Assembly (NCBI GenBank): GCA_902802535.1
Contig: CADCML010000003.1
Coordinates: forward strand, 62,001-126,000
Origin: an uncultured Bacteroidia bacterium
GTDB lineage: Bacteria; Bacteroidota; Bacteroidia; Bacteroidales; F082
Reading direction: 5' to 3'
DNA length: 64,000 nucleotides
Shown piece after piece: positions 25,501 to 34,974 of this stretch. Below the pieces are notes generated by a model, which was given only the letters and a program-made list of their open reading frames with translations, made no database searches and had not been told where the DNA came from. The translations under genes and the position numbers were made by a program. Within the stretch, counting starts at the first letter, position 1; every line of letters starts with the position of its first letter.

Positions 25501-26730
25501 ATGAATAAAGCCGCCCAAATCATCAAGAAATACACCAACGTCAGCCTGATGCTGCGCATCTTTATCGGACTGGTCATCGGCGCGGTGTTGGGGTTGTTGG
25601 TGCCTTCGTGGACAGGCATCGGCATCCTTGGCAGGATGTTTGTCAGTGCCTTGAAAGGCATCGCCCCTGTGTTGGTTGCAGTGTTGGTGACCTCGTCCAT
25701 CGCCAAGGCGGGCAAAGGGCACGGGCAACGTTTCGCCGCCTTGATTGGAGTCTATATGTTGAGCACCTTCATCGCGGCCATCTGTGCGGTGGTTGGTAGT
25801 TTTTTGTTCCCCGTGACTTTGCAATTGGCAGAAATGCCCGAGATGGAAGGTGCAGCGGGCTCGCTGTCGGAGGTGTTCACCAACCTGCTGACGGGTATGC
25901 TCACCAACCCCATCATGGCCATCGCCAATGCCAACTACATCGCCATCTTGTTTTGGTCCATCATCATCGGCATTGCCCTCTAGAAATTGGCTAATAGAAC
26001 CACCATTGCCGTGGTCCACGATTTTGCCACGGTGATTTCAAAAGTAGTGAAATGGATTATCGAGTTCGCCCCGTTCGGCATCCTCGGACTGGTCTTCACT
26101 ACCGTGTCGGAGAACGGCCTTGAGGTCTTCACGACATACGGTCACCTGTTGCTGCTTTTGGTGGGCTGCATGTTGGTCAACACCATGGTTTTCAATCCAC
26201 TCATTTCTTTTGTCGTGTTGCGGAAGAACCCTTATCCGTTGTTGTTCACTTGCTTAAAGGAGAGCGGGCTGAATGCCTTTTTCACACGCTCCTCGGCGGC
26301 CAACATCCCCATCAACATGGCATTGTGCAAGAAACTCAATCTCGATGAGGACTTTTATTCCGTCAGCATTCCTTTGGGTGCTACCATCAACATGGATGGT
26401 GCCGCCGTGACCATCACTGTCTTTGCACTTGCCGTGGCACACACTGTAGGTGTGGAGGTCAGTTTCGCTTCGGCGGTGTTTTTGGGTCTTATTGCCACCC
26501 TCGGCGCTTGCGGTGCCTCGGGCGTGGCGGGTGGTTCGTTGTTGCTTATCCCGATGGCCTGCTCGTTCTTCGGCATCGGCAACGATGTGGCGATGCAGGC
26601 TGTTGCCATTGGTTTCATCATTGGCGTGGTGCAGGACTCCATCGAGACCGCCCTCAATAGCAGCGGCGATGTGTTTTTCACTGCCACGGCGGAGTATTAT
26701 GACAGGAAGAAATCCAATAAACGAATTTGA
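25501..26730 (+). pseudogene. sstT: Serine/threonine:Na+ symporter (SstT-like), interrupted by an in-frame TAG
   Basis: Bases 25501-25980 encode the first 160 residues of a dicarboxylate/amino acid:cation symporter (DAACS), and 25984-26730 encode the remainder in the same frame. They are split only by TAG at 25981-25983, in the ...IIGIAL*KLANRTT... loop where intact SstT proteins have a basic or polar residue. The total of about 409 codons matches the normal length, and the second half keeps [14 protein letters not shown] and the glycine-rich helical hairpin. No frameshift or deletion is seen. It could be a recent nonsense mutation, a read-through case, or a base-call error; TAG is used as an ordinary stop elsewhere in the window (for example mod). 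Confidence 0.85.
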
Positions 26731-26759
26731 CCAAACACAAAGTAAGTTTTCATCACTTA

Positions 26760-26789
26760 TTTGCCATATCAGAAAAAAGCGTATATTTG
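26760..26789 (+). promoter_or_regulatory. Promoter of the type III restriction-modification operon
   Basis: TTTG at 26760-26763 and TATATTTG at 26782-26789 are 18 bases apart. No gene lies between here and res (27127), so a leader of about 330 bases is expected. Confidence 0.65.
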
Positions 26790-26801
26790 CAAATGAAAAT
26801 G

Positions 26802-27122
26802 AACGCTAATTGTTTCATTTATATATAAACAGTCAAAACAATAAAATCAAATCATAGAACACTAATAAAATAAGAATAAATAGAATATAAAATAGCGTTT
26901 GCAATTTATTTGGCACTGCCTTGAAACCTAGGAAATTTCAATTCGTAGTTACCAATCTGAATAAGTCTTCAAACGTCCTGCGTAAGCGTGGACGTGGACT
27001 TATCAATGGTAACGGGCAATTCCTAGGGCCTCAAGGCGTGGATAAGAAAACATCCGCGCTTCTTATGTGCCCTGCCGCATTGCCCGCAAGTCCGATAAAT
27101 GCCCACGCTCAAACGACAGGAC
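26802..27122 (+). ncRNA. Structured leader with two mutually exclusive nested folds before res
   Basis: Fold 1 is one long stem: 26918-26924 with 27031-27037 (GCCTTGA/TCAAGGC), 26927-26932 with 27022-27027 (CCTAGG), 26948-26954 with 27007-27013 (GTTACCA/TGGTAAC), 26961-26967 with 26997-27003 (ATAAGTC/GACTTAT), 26973-26978 with 26990-26995 (ACGTCC/GGACGT), capped by a GNRA-type GTAA loop. Fold 2 reuses the same bases: 26975-26980 with 27117-27122, 26985-26991 with 27103-27109, 27000-27004 with 27094-27098, 27013-27020 with 27079-27086, and 27042-27048 with 27060-27066. It ends five bases before the res ATG. An AACGCTA/TAGCGTT pair (26802-26808, 26893-26899) encloses the AT-rich 5' part. No known RNA family is recognised. 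It could instead be a cluster of inverted repeats. Confidence 0.55.
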
Positions 27123-27126
27123 AAAT

Positions 27127-30100
27127 ATGATAGATATAGAGAAAAGTCCCATCCTCAACAATCCCTACGAGGAACCGGCTTGGCACTATGACACCGATCT
27201 CGAAGGCAACTTGGATTACGAAAGGATACTTGAAGGCCGACGACCATATACGTCACAAATAGGCATCCAGCCCAAACAGGCAGGCAGCGACACGCTGTTT
27301 CATGGATCGGACATTGAGGATAGCGACCCCAATGCAGAGTTTATCAACCGTATGAGGCGCATCGTGAAGCAATGGCGTGAAACTGACTATCCTCATACTA
27401 CACGAGTCACCCGCGAGTTGCTTAACTTTTGGTTTTGCAACCCTGAACGGCAACACTTCCAACGCCTTTTCTTTTGTCAACGTGAGGCAGTAGAAACCGC
27501 TATCTACCTAAACGAAGTGGCCGATAGTGACCCAAATATGGGTCGTCATATTCTCAACCAATTATCTACTCGACAGCATAGCGTCTCGGAAGATAGCGCC
27601 TTTGTATTGCCACGGACGGCCTTCAAAATGGCTACAGGCACAGGCAAAACCGTGGTGATGGCCATGCTGATACTCTATCACTACATTAACAAGCGCGAGT
27701 ATCACAACGACACCCGCTTTGCCGACCATTTCCTCATCGTGGCGCCAGGCATCACTATTCGCGATCGTCTTGGTGTGTTGTTTATTGACGACAAGGCCAA
27801 TTTCAACGTAGCCAACGACTATTATCATAAACGTTGGTTGATACCTGAATCCTATCGTCACTTGATGGGCGGTCTCAATGCGGCCATCACCATCACCAAT
27901 TACCATGTGTTTGAGCCAAAGATATTTACAGGAAAGAAATCAAGTCCGTTGGATGGCAAGTTGGTGTACAACAGCGATACAGGTGAAATGGAAAAATGCA
28001 ATGACAAAGAACCTTTCAGCAGTGTCATTTCGCGAGTGTTGGGACGTAACATGAAAGGCAAACGCATCGTGGTAATCAACGATGAAGCACATCATTGCTA
28101 CCTGCCCAAGACATCTTCCTTGTCAAAAAAGGATGAGGAAACACAGGAAACCGAACAGGAGAATGAGAAGGCTATGGTTTGGTATGAAGGGTTGCGTCAA
28201 ATGAAACTCCTCGGCTATCGCATTCAGAACGTTTACGACTTGTCTGCTACTCCCTACTATCTGAAAGGTTCTGGTTATGAACCTTATTCTCTCTTTCCTT
28301 GGGTGGTGAGCGATTTCGGTTTGGTTGATTCCATCGAAAGTGGTTTGGTGAAGATTCCTTTTCTGCCTACATACGACAACAGCGATGACCTCACCGAACC
28401 AAAACTGCGCAATATCTATGAACACATTCGTACCGAGTTGCCAAAGAAAGGACAACGTGGTGCGCGAAAAGCAGCCAAAGCCGAAGGAAAAGACATAAAA
28501 AACGAGGTTGAGCAGGCTCCAAGGTTGCCAGAATTGTTGACTATGGCGTTGGAGCAGTTCACTCGCGACTATGAGAAATATGACCAAGGCTTGAGGCAAA
28601 ACGACGAGTCAAAAATTGACCTTTTCTCTACTCCGCCTGTTTTCATCGTGGTTTGCAACAACACCACCGTTTCCAAAGAGGTTTATAAATACATTGCTGG
28701 CTATGAAACTATCGGTGCTGATGGCAAACGCATTTATGTGGATGGTCACTTCAACATTTTTTCCAACTATCACAATGGAATGCCCAAAATCAAGCCACCA
28801 ACCTTGATTATCGACAGTGAAGCAGTGGACAACGCCGCAGGCACCATTGATGATGAGTTCAAGCGGGTGTTCCGTGATGAGATTGAAACTTTCCGCCGTG
28901 AATACGCTGTGTTGCATGGCAGTGGCAGTGCCGACCGCTTGACAGAAGGTGATATTTTGCGTGAAGTGGTTAATACGGTGGGCAAGCCTGGGATGTTGGG
29001 CGGTCATATACGTTGCGTAATATCCGTTTCAATGTTGACCGAAGGCTGGGATGCCAACACAGTGACCCACGTTTGCGGTGTGCGTGCTTTCGGTAGCCAA
29101 TTGCTTTGTGAGCAGGTGGCCGGTCGTGCGTTGCGCCGAGTGAGTTACGAATTGAAAAAGTATGATGCCACAACTGGCGAGGAATTGCCCGAAGGAAGCA
29201 AACGGACCAAAGACGTGGTGCTGAAATTCCCGCCCGAGTATGCCCATATCATAGGCGTGCCCTTCAAAACCTTCCGTGGTGGTGCCACTCCGCCTCCTAA
29301 TCCACCCAAACCCAAGACGGTGATAAAAGCATTGCCCGAACGCAAGGCGTTGGAAATCAAGTTTCCCAATATCGAGGGTTATCGCAGTGAATCACCCGAT
29401 GGCGAATTACGTGCTGACTACACTGACCATTACAAGTTCTGCCTCAATTTCAACGACATTCCCACCGAAACCACCATGGGAAATCCCATTGAAAATCCTG
29501 ACAAAAATCATGTAGTGCTCAAAAGTGACTATCGCGAGTTGCGCGATGCCGAAGTGGTTTATGAACTTACCCGACGGCTGATTCACTACAAGTTCAGCGA
29601 CCGCGAAAACGGAGTCCAATTCCATCTTTTTGGAAAACTGAAACAGATTGTGCAGCAATGGTATGACAACCAAATAGAAATATTGGGTGGTGATGGCAGC
29701 AAGGAAATGCGTCGGTTGGTTGTCTTTTGGGATGAGAAAAAGACAGCTGACAACATCTACGAGGGCATACGCAAGGCCAACGCCAACAATGAGCGTATCA
29801 CCGCCATTCCAAATTATTACAATCCCGAAGGTTCTTCTGAATATGTTTTCGGTTCCACCACCAAGGAGGTATATCCAACCGTGAAGAGCCATGTCAACTT
29901 TGTGGTGGCCGATACCGATAGCTGGGAACAAAAGGCCGCCAAAGCATTGGAGCAGTTGCCCCAGATACAAAGTTATGTGAAAAATCATTTCCTTGGATTC
30001 TACATTCCGTATTTGGAAAACGGAGTGGAACATCGCTATATGCCCGACTTCATCGCCCAAGTCATTACCGAAGAGGGCGAAATGGTCAACCTCATCATTG

Positions 30101-30279
30101 AAATCAGCGGTTTCAGCAACGACCGCACTGGCGGCAAGGCGGCCAAACGCTATTACACTACCAACTATTGGCTTCCGGCTGCCAACAACATGCAAACCTA
30201 TGGCCGTTGGGACTTCTTGGAGATCAATGATATTGACAACATCAAAGCATTACTTATTGAGAAAATAAAACAATTATGA
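27127..30279 (+). CDS. res: Type III restriction enzyme, Res (helicase-nuclease) subunit
   Basis: A 1050-residue protein. The ATG at 27127 is chosen because the upstream in-frame extension runs through the structured leader. The N-terminal half is an SF2 helicase: FKMATGTGKTVVM (motif I, about residue 175), VINDEAHHCY (motif II), DLSATPYY (motif III), SMLTEGWDANTVTH and CEQVAGRALRR (motifs V and VI). The C-terminal nuclease domain shows MPDFIAQV and LIIEISGF; the lysine usual in the E-x-K strand is replaced by Ser, although KAAK follows close by. It acts with Mod to cut DNA after ATP-driven translocation. Overlaps mod by four bases. Confidence 0.92.
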   Translation: MIDIEKSPILNNPYEEPAWHYDTDLEGNLDYERILEGRRPYTSQIGIQPKQAGSDTLFHGSDIEDSDPNAEFINRMRRIVKQWRETDYPHTTRVTRELLNFWFCNPERQHFQRLFFCQREAVETAIYLNEVADSDPNMGRHILNQLSTRQHSVSEDSAFVLPRTAFKMATGTGKTVVMAMLILYHYINKREYHNDTRFADHFLIVAPGITIRDRLGVLFIDDKANFNVANDYYHKRWLIPESYRHLMGGLNAAITITNYHVFEPKIFTGKKSSPLDGKLVYNSDTGEMEKCNDKEPFSSVISRVLGRNMKGKRIVVINDEAHHCYLPKTSSLSKKDEETQETEQENEKAMVWYEGLRQMKLLGYRIQNVYDLSATPYYLKGSGYEPYSLFPWVVSDFGLVDSIESGLVKIPFLPTYDNSDDLTEPKLRNIYEHIRTELPKKGQRGARKAAKAEGKDIKNEVEQAPRLPELLTMALEQFTRDYEKYDQGLRQNDESKIDLFSTPPVFIVVCNNTTVSKEVYKYIAGYETIGADGKRIYVDGHFNIFSNYHNGMPKIKPPTLIIDSEAVDNAAGTIDDEFKRVFRDEIETFRREYAVLHGSGSADRLTEGDILREVVNTVGKPGMLGGHIRCVISVSMLTEGWDANTVTHVCGVRAFGSQLLCEQVAGRALRRVSYELKKYDATTGEELPEGSKRTKDVVLKFPPEYAHIIGVPFKTFRGGATPPPNPPKPKTVIKALPERKALEIKFPNIEGYRSESPDGELRADYTDHYKFCLNFNDIPTETTMGNPIENPDKNHVVLKSDYRELRDAEVVYELTRRLIHYKFSDRENGVQFHLFGKLKQIVQQWYDNQIEILGGDGSKEMRRLVVFWDEKKTADNIYEGIRKANANNERITAIPNYYNPEGSSEYVFGSTTKEVYPTVKSHVNFVVADTDSWEQKAAKALEQLPQIQSYVKNHFLGFYIPYLENGVEHRYMPDFIAQVITEEGEMVNLIIEISGFSNDRTGGKAAKRYYTTNYWLPAANNMQTYGRWDFLEINDIDNIKALLIEKIKQL

Positions 30280-32906
30280 ACAACAAGCATAAACCAGTCG
30301 ATGCCATCAAGCACGACAACGACACCCGCGCCACCATTCCCACCACAGAACTTGCTGGTAGCGAAGCGGCTGCCGTTTCCGATGAAAAGCAAAGCAGTTA
30401 CGATACCTTTCGCCACGAATTTAACCGTGGTCGCGACCCCGAACTTTATTGGTTGAACAAGTACAACAACGATGACGAAGAAACCCAACGTAGCGACTTA
30501 CGGGTAGATATTCGCAGTCTCTACGTCCACGAACAGATACGTCCAGAAATGCTTATCAATAATTTGTATAGCATTGGTGAACAACGCCGTAACGAAAATC
30601 AAGGATTGCTCTTTGACGAGGCGGAAATCCCCAATGTCATCGAAGACGAATTGGCGCGTGTCACCGAGTATTATCGCCATACTGACAAATGGAAGAATCG
30701 TTTGGTGCAAGGCGATTCGTTGTTGGTGATGAATTCACTGTTACGGCGTGAAGGTATGGCTGGCAAAGTCCAATGCATCTATATGGATCCTCCCTACGGC
30801 ATCAAGTTTGGCAGCAACTGGCAAATGAAACTTAATAGTCGCGAGGTAAAGGACAACGACCAAAATATCAGCGGTGAACCCGAGATGATTAAGGCTTTCC
30901 GTGACACTTGGGAGTTGGGCATCCATAGTTACCTTTCCTACTTGCGTGACCGCCTCGTATTGGCTCGTGAACTGCTCACCGAAAGTGGCTCCGTTTTTGT
31001 GCAAATCAGCGATGAGAATGTTCATCTTGTCCGGAATATTATGGATGATGTGTTTGGGAGCGAGAATTTTGTTAGTCAGATTATTTGTCAAAAAACAACA
31101 GGTGCAGGTAGTCCTGGCGAATTAACTGCGCCCGCAACGGTAGCGGATTATATTGTTTGGTATGCAAAAGATAGAGAAAACTATAAATATAGAAAGGTCT
31201 TTTTACAAAAAGAATTTGGAGGAGATGGTTCAACAGCATACAAAAAAATCGAACTTGCTGATGGAACAAGAATGTCGATTAGTGATTGGGAAAAGAAAAA
31301 CAATACGATATTTGACTATTCGCACAAGCCAAAAGGAGCAAAGGTGTATGGATTAGACAATTTGACCTCACAATCAGGCGGAGAAAATGCGAGATTTCCC
31401 ATAGAGTATAATGGGAAAATTTATACGATTAATAATGGCAGTTGGAAAACATCAAAAGAAGGCATAAACACTTTACTACAAAAGAGACGAATTGATGCTT
31501 CATCAAAAGGGGGGCTTGGTTATATCAGATATTTTGAGGATTTTCAATATATGCCAGTTTCTTGTTTATGGACCGATACAGTAGGACAAAACCAGTTTGG
31601 AGGAGATAAACTATATGTAGTGCAAACAGGAAACAAAGTCATTCAGCGTTGCATCCTAATGACCACCGACCCAGGCGACCTTGTGCTTGACCCCACTTGT
31701 GGCAGCGGTACCACGGCGTATGTTGCAGAGCAATGGGGCAGACGTTGGATTACCATCGACACCAGCCGTATCGCCCTCAACATCGCCAAGAAGCGGTTAA
31801 CTACAGCGGTGTTTCCCTACTACGAGCTGTATGACAAAAGCGCAGTGCCAGACATACGGCAAGGCTTTGTCTATAAGACCGTGCCACATATCACCCTTAA
31901 ATCGCTGGCCAACAACGAACCTGCTGAAGAAGAAGTGCTCTATGACCAACCTATTGAGGATAAGAAACGGATGCGTGTGAGTGGTCCCTTCACAGTGGAA
32001 ACACTGCAAAGTTACGATGTTACTTCGCCTGATGATGTCGCTCTCACTGCCACCGAAGCGGAGGAAAACTTGCGTTTTCAGCAACGTATCTTCAGTCACC
32101 TGCAAGCCAATGGTATACGTAATGGCGACAGCACCCAGCAGGCTAAATTCATCAGCGTGGAAGCCGTTGCCAATCCTTACCTTAACGCCAAAGGCATCTA
32201 TAGAGATGAGGAAAGCCGCGAGCGGTTGGTGTATTTTCACATCGGGCCAAAGTTTGGCACCGTCAGCCGTCAGGCCGTCAATGCGGCAGTCAAGGAGTTC
32301 AGAGAGACCAAGTTACAGGAAGGTGCTTCATGGTTGGTGCTGTTGGGATTCTCGTTCGAGGACACCATCAACGACAAGGACTACAACCTCGGCCAGTTCA
32401 CCGTCAGCAAGGTGCGTATGCACGACGACTTGATGCAAGAAGGTCTATTGAAGAAAGACACCAAAGCAGGTTCGTTCATCACCATCGGAGAACCCGACAT
32501 TGTTTTAGTGAAAGACTCCGCTGACACCTGCCACATAGAGATTCGTGGTTTGGACATCTACGACCCCATCCGCGATGATGTGAAAGCCCGCTCGGTAGAA
32601 GACATTGCATATTGGGAGTTGGACAGCGACTATAATGGCCAGATGTTCATTGTGCGCAGTATGCACTTCTGTGGTGGCGAGAAGAAAGAGTTTGACGCTT
32701 GGCGCAAAGGTCTCAGCAACGCTGCTTCGGCCTTCACCAAAAAGAATGCCGAGCGCACCCTTCGTATGACCTTCAGCGACGAGTTATGGGACACCCTTTA
32801 TGCTTTCCGCAGTGAGCCACTACCTTACAAACAAGGTACACGTCTTGCTGTTCGCGTAGTTTCACAATTTGGCGAGGAAAGCACTAAAGTGATTGGGATG
32901 GAGTAG
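30276..32906 (+). CDS. mod: Type III DNA-methyltransferase (adenine N6), Mod subunit
   Basis: An 876-residue beta-class amino-methyltransferase: catalytic DPPYGIKF (about residue 170) precedes the AdoMet-binding VLDPTCGSGTTA (about residue 470), with the target-recognition region between them. It modifies the recognition site and directs Res. Bases from about 31060 to 31640, the target-recognition region, are strikingly AT-rich: line 31141-31200 is about 28% G+C against 57% at 32221-32280. This indicates that the recognition domain was exchanged. Mod overlaps res by four bases. The C-terminal 350 residues are longer than in classic Mod proteins, as in the large type III variants of Bacteroidetes. 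Confidence 0.92.
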   Translation: MNNKHKPVDAIKHDNDTRATIPTTELAGSEAAAVSDEKQSSYDTFRHEFNRGRDPELYWLNKYNNDDEETQRSDLRVDIRSLYVHEQIRPEMLINNLYSIGEQRRNENQGLLFDEAEIPNVIEDELARVTEYYRHTDKWKNRLVQGDSLLVMNSLLRREGMAGKVQCIYMDPPYGIKFGSNWQMKLNSREVKDNDQNISGEPEMIKAFRDTWELGIHSYLSYLRDRLVLARELLTESGSVFVQISDENVHLVRNIMDDVFGSENFVSQIICQKTTGAGSPGELTAPATVADYIVWYAKDRENYKYRKVFLQKEFGGDGSTAYKKIELADGTRMSISDWEKKNNTIFDYSHKPKGAKVYGLDNLTSQSGGENARFPIEYNGKIYTINNGSWKTSKEGINTLLQKRRIDASSKGGLGYIRYFEDFQYMPVSCLWTDTVGQNQFGGDKLYVVQTGNKVIQRCILMTTDPGDLVLDPTCGSGTTAYVAEQWGRRWITIDTSRIALNIAKKRLTTAVFPYYELYDKSAVPDIRQGFVYKTVPHITLKSLANNEPAEEEVLYDQPIEDKKRMRVSGPFTVETLQSYDVTSPDDVALTATEAEENLRFQQRIFSHLQANGIRNGDSTQQAKFISVEAVANPYLNAKGIYRDEESRERLVYFHIGPKFGTVSRQAVNAAVKEFRETKLQEGASWLVLLGFSFEDTINDKDYNLGQFTVSKVRMHDDLMQEGLLKKDTKAGSFITIGEPDIVLVKDSADTCHIEIRGLDIYDPIRDDVKARSVEDIAYWELDSDYNGQMFIVRSMHFCGGEKKEFDAWRKGLSNAASAFTKKNAERTLRMTFSDELWDTLYAFRSEPLPYKQGTRLAVRVVSQFGEESTKVIGME

Positions 32907-32925
32907 ATTGTTTTATAGGTAATCC

Positions 32926-32997
32926 TCAATACCGCTCCACAAAATCCCTAACCAGCCTAAAGACAGGCTCATAACTATTGAAAACAGCGTTCTCGTT
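32926..32997 (-). pseudogene. Remnant of the 3' end of an M28 peptidase gene
   Basis: The minus strand encodes NENAVFNSYEPVFRLVRDF followed by VERY and a stop, nearly identical to the last residues of the intact peptidase at 33680-34933 (KNAVFDSYEPV...). Nearly all base differences are silent, so the copy evolved as a gene before decay. No upstream part of the gene is present. The rest of the gap (32998-33141) holds a promoter-like TACTTTTG at 33063-33070 and nothing else recognised. Confidence 0.8.
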
Positions 32998-33141
32998 ATG
33001 ACCTTTTAACCAATTTGTCTGAGTCAAGGATAAGAGTTCTTGTGGAAACGGGACTTATTCTATACTTTTGCAGCATAATAGAGCTACGCAAAATGAGTAT
33101 GTAAAGACTGCAAATGGCGAAGTTGAAACAACCTCATAAAG

Positions 33142-33675
33142 ATGGAAACAAATAGAATACTATTGCGCCCATGGCGCGACGATGACGCAGAAGCACTTTT
33201 CAAATACGCCTCAGACCCTGAAGTCGGGCCTCGCGCCGGATGGCCGCCACATCAGTCGGTGGAGGAAAGCCGCGAGATTATCCGAACGGTTTTCGGCGGC
33301 GAAACCATGTGGGCAGTTGAGTGGAAAGAAACAGGCGAGGCCATCGGCTGTGTGGGTTACCTCCCAGCGGCCTCATCGAACTTGCAAATCGACGAAAACC
33401 AATGCGAGGTGGGCTATTGGATTGCCCATCCCTATTGGGGGAAAGGCATCTGCACGGAGGCTCTTCAACTGGTCATCGACCATTGTTTCAACGAAAAAGG
33501 CTTCACTATCCTCTGGGGTGACTATTTCCTTGACAATCCCGCTTCAGGCCGCGTGATGAAGAAATGCGGTTTCGTGGATACAGATGAGGAAACACGATGC
33601 CCCAAGCTGGAAGTCGGCGCAGACCGTCCTGTAAAAGTGATGAAACTGACAATCGAACAGTACCGCCGAAATTGA
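33142..33675 (+). CDS. GNAT-family N-acetyltransferase (RimJ/RimL-like)
   Basis: A 177-residue acetyltransferase. RILLRPWRDDDAEALFKYAS at the N-terminus is typical of the RimJ/RimL/Acetyltransf_3 group, followed by CEVGYWIAHPYWGKGICTEA (motif A, acetyl-CoA binding) and NPASGRVMKKCGF (motif B). Substrate is unknown; relatives acetylate ribosomal proteins or small amines. It lies between the peptidase remnant and the intact peptidase, with a TACTTTTG box about 70 bases upstream. Confidence 0.88.
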   Translation: METNRILLRPWRDDDAEALFKYASDPEVGPRAGWPPHQSVEESREIIRTVFGGETMWAVEWKETGEAIGCVGYLPAASSNLQIDENQCEVGYWIAHPYWGKGICTEALQLVIDHCFNEKGFTILWGDYFLDNPASGRVMKKCGFVDTDEETRCPKLEVGADRPVKVMKLTIEQYRRN

Positions 33676-33679
33676 AACT

Positions 33680-34933
33680 TCAATACCGCTCCACAAAGTC
33701 CCTCACCAGCCTAAACACAGGCTCGTAGCTGTCGAAAACAGCGTTTTTGTAGGTGTCGAAGATGGTGTGGTAGTATGGGAAGGCGTCGCCTTCTTGGTTC
33801 TCAAGGAAGATGCATGGCACGTGGCGCGTGGCGAAAGGGTAATGGTCACTGTTGCCGGCCAACTCGCCACGGTTCAGGCTCTTGAAATAGTGCTGTTTGT
33901 CGTTGATTTGTTCAAATAGGGCAAAGCCGCGCATTCCCTCATCGCTGACCTCGCAATATTGCACGGGATTGTTGTCCCCAATCATGTCGATGTTGAAGAG
34001 ATACTTGATTTGCTCCAGCGGCACGATGGGGTTCTTGGCATAAAACTCCGAGCCGCGCAAGTTGGCGTCCTCGCCTGAAAAAGCGATGAAATACATGTCG
34101 TATTCGGGGCGGTTTTTCGCGTAATATTCGGCCAAAGTCACGATAGTGGCAGTACCCGAGGCGTTGTCGTTGGCTCCAGCGTAATACACATTTTTGCCGA
34201 GGTTGCCGAGATGGTCGTAGTGCGCCGTGAAGACATAGCAACTGTCGTGCTTGCGGCCTTCCACCTTGGCGATAACGTTGAAAAGTCCGTAGTCCTTCAG
34301 GAACTTATTGTCAACATCCACGCGGATAGATTTCACGCCCTCGATGGCTTCAGGCGTCACCCAAATGATGGGCTTCTCCACCACGCGATGGCCGTAAGCC
34401 TTATAGAATTTGATAGGCGAAGTCCAAGTGTTGATGATTCCCGCGTTGGGGCATTCGCCTGGTTTTTGAAGGCGACCGAAAGCCTCATGATGACGATAAG
34501 AGAACCAGAACTCACAGACCACGAAACAGTTGGCGTATTCGGGCTTGGCCAAGTCCGCAAACATCTTTTCTGGGTCAAAATTCAGGGTATCAACATGATA
34601 TACAGGAAATGTACCGTGTGCACCAGGAGAGTATTCACGCATGGAGAAATCCACGCCTGGGTTGAGTTTCTTTCCGTCGGCCCACATTTTCATCTTTCCA
34701 GGGAAAGTGTTGATGTCGATGGTGAAAGGTTGGCAGACGACCTCGTCGACACCCACTTTCTCGAATTCCTTTTTCAAATACGTTCCAGCCTTGTTGGCCC
34801 CACCTCTGGCATAGCCACGACCTTGGTACTTCGCGGAGCTCAACTCCTTGACAATCTGCTTGTAATGTGTCAGATTCTGGGCGTTTAGTTGCATGGCAAC
34901 AAAGGCCAGCATGATAATGAATAGTTTTTTCAT
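33680..34933 (-). CDS. Secreted M28-family metallopeptidase
   Basis: A 417-residue zinc aminopeptidase-like protein with a signal peptide (MKKLFIIMLAFVAMQLNA). Zinc-site motifs of M28: AHYDHLG (His/Asp), AGANDNASGTA (bridging Asp), FSGEDANLRGSEF (general base Glu, with Asp where a second Glu is usual), NIDMIGD (Asp) and SDHYPF (His). The Glu-to-Asp change may be tolerated as a zinc ligand. Likely periplasmic or exported, trimming peptides. A C-terminal fragment of a second copy lies 700 bases downstream, beyond the GNAT gene. Confidence 0.88.
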   Translation of the reverse strand: MKKLFIIMLAFVAMQLNAQNLTHYKQIVKELSSAKYQGRGYARGGANKAGTYLKKEFEKVGVDEVVCQPFTIDINTFPGKMKMWADGKKLNPGVDFSMREYSPGAHGTFPVYHVDTLNFDPEKMFADLAKPEYANCFVVCEFWFSYRHHEAFGRLQKPGECPNAGIINTWTSPIKFYKAYGHRVVEKPIIWVTPEAIEGVKSIRVDVDNKFLKDYGLFNVIAKVEGRKHDSCYVFTAHYDHLGNLGKNVYYAGANDNASGTATIVTLAEYYAKNRPEYDMYFIAFSGEDANLRGSEFYAKNPIVPLEQIKYLFNIDMIGDNNPVQYCEVSDEGMRGFALFEQINDKQHYFKSLNRGELAGNSDHYPFATRHVPCIFLENQEGDAFPYYHTIFDTYKNAVFDSYEPVFRLVRDFVERY

Positions 34934-34974
34934 TGCTACAATGGTTTAAGATTTTGCAAAACTACAAAATAACT

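Noticed and set aside
25501..26730. Amber-codon recoding as explanation of the sstT stop
   Set aside because: TAG ends other intact genes in the window (for example mod at 32906), so it is not generally reassigned.
26918..27037. Integron attC site or retron msr-msd as identity of the nested inverted repeat
   Set aside because: The R-box consensus of attC is not met, and no integrase or reverse transcriptase gene is near.
26921..27130. 69-codon frame (starting MKPRKFQFVVTNL) in the res leader
   Set aside because: Overlaps the self-complementary structure and has no protein-like features; the complementarity explains the open frame.
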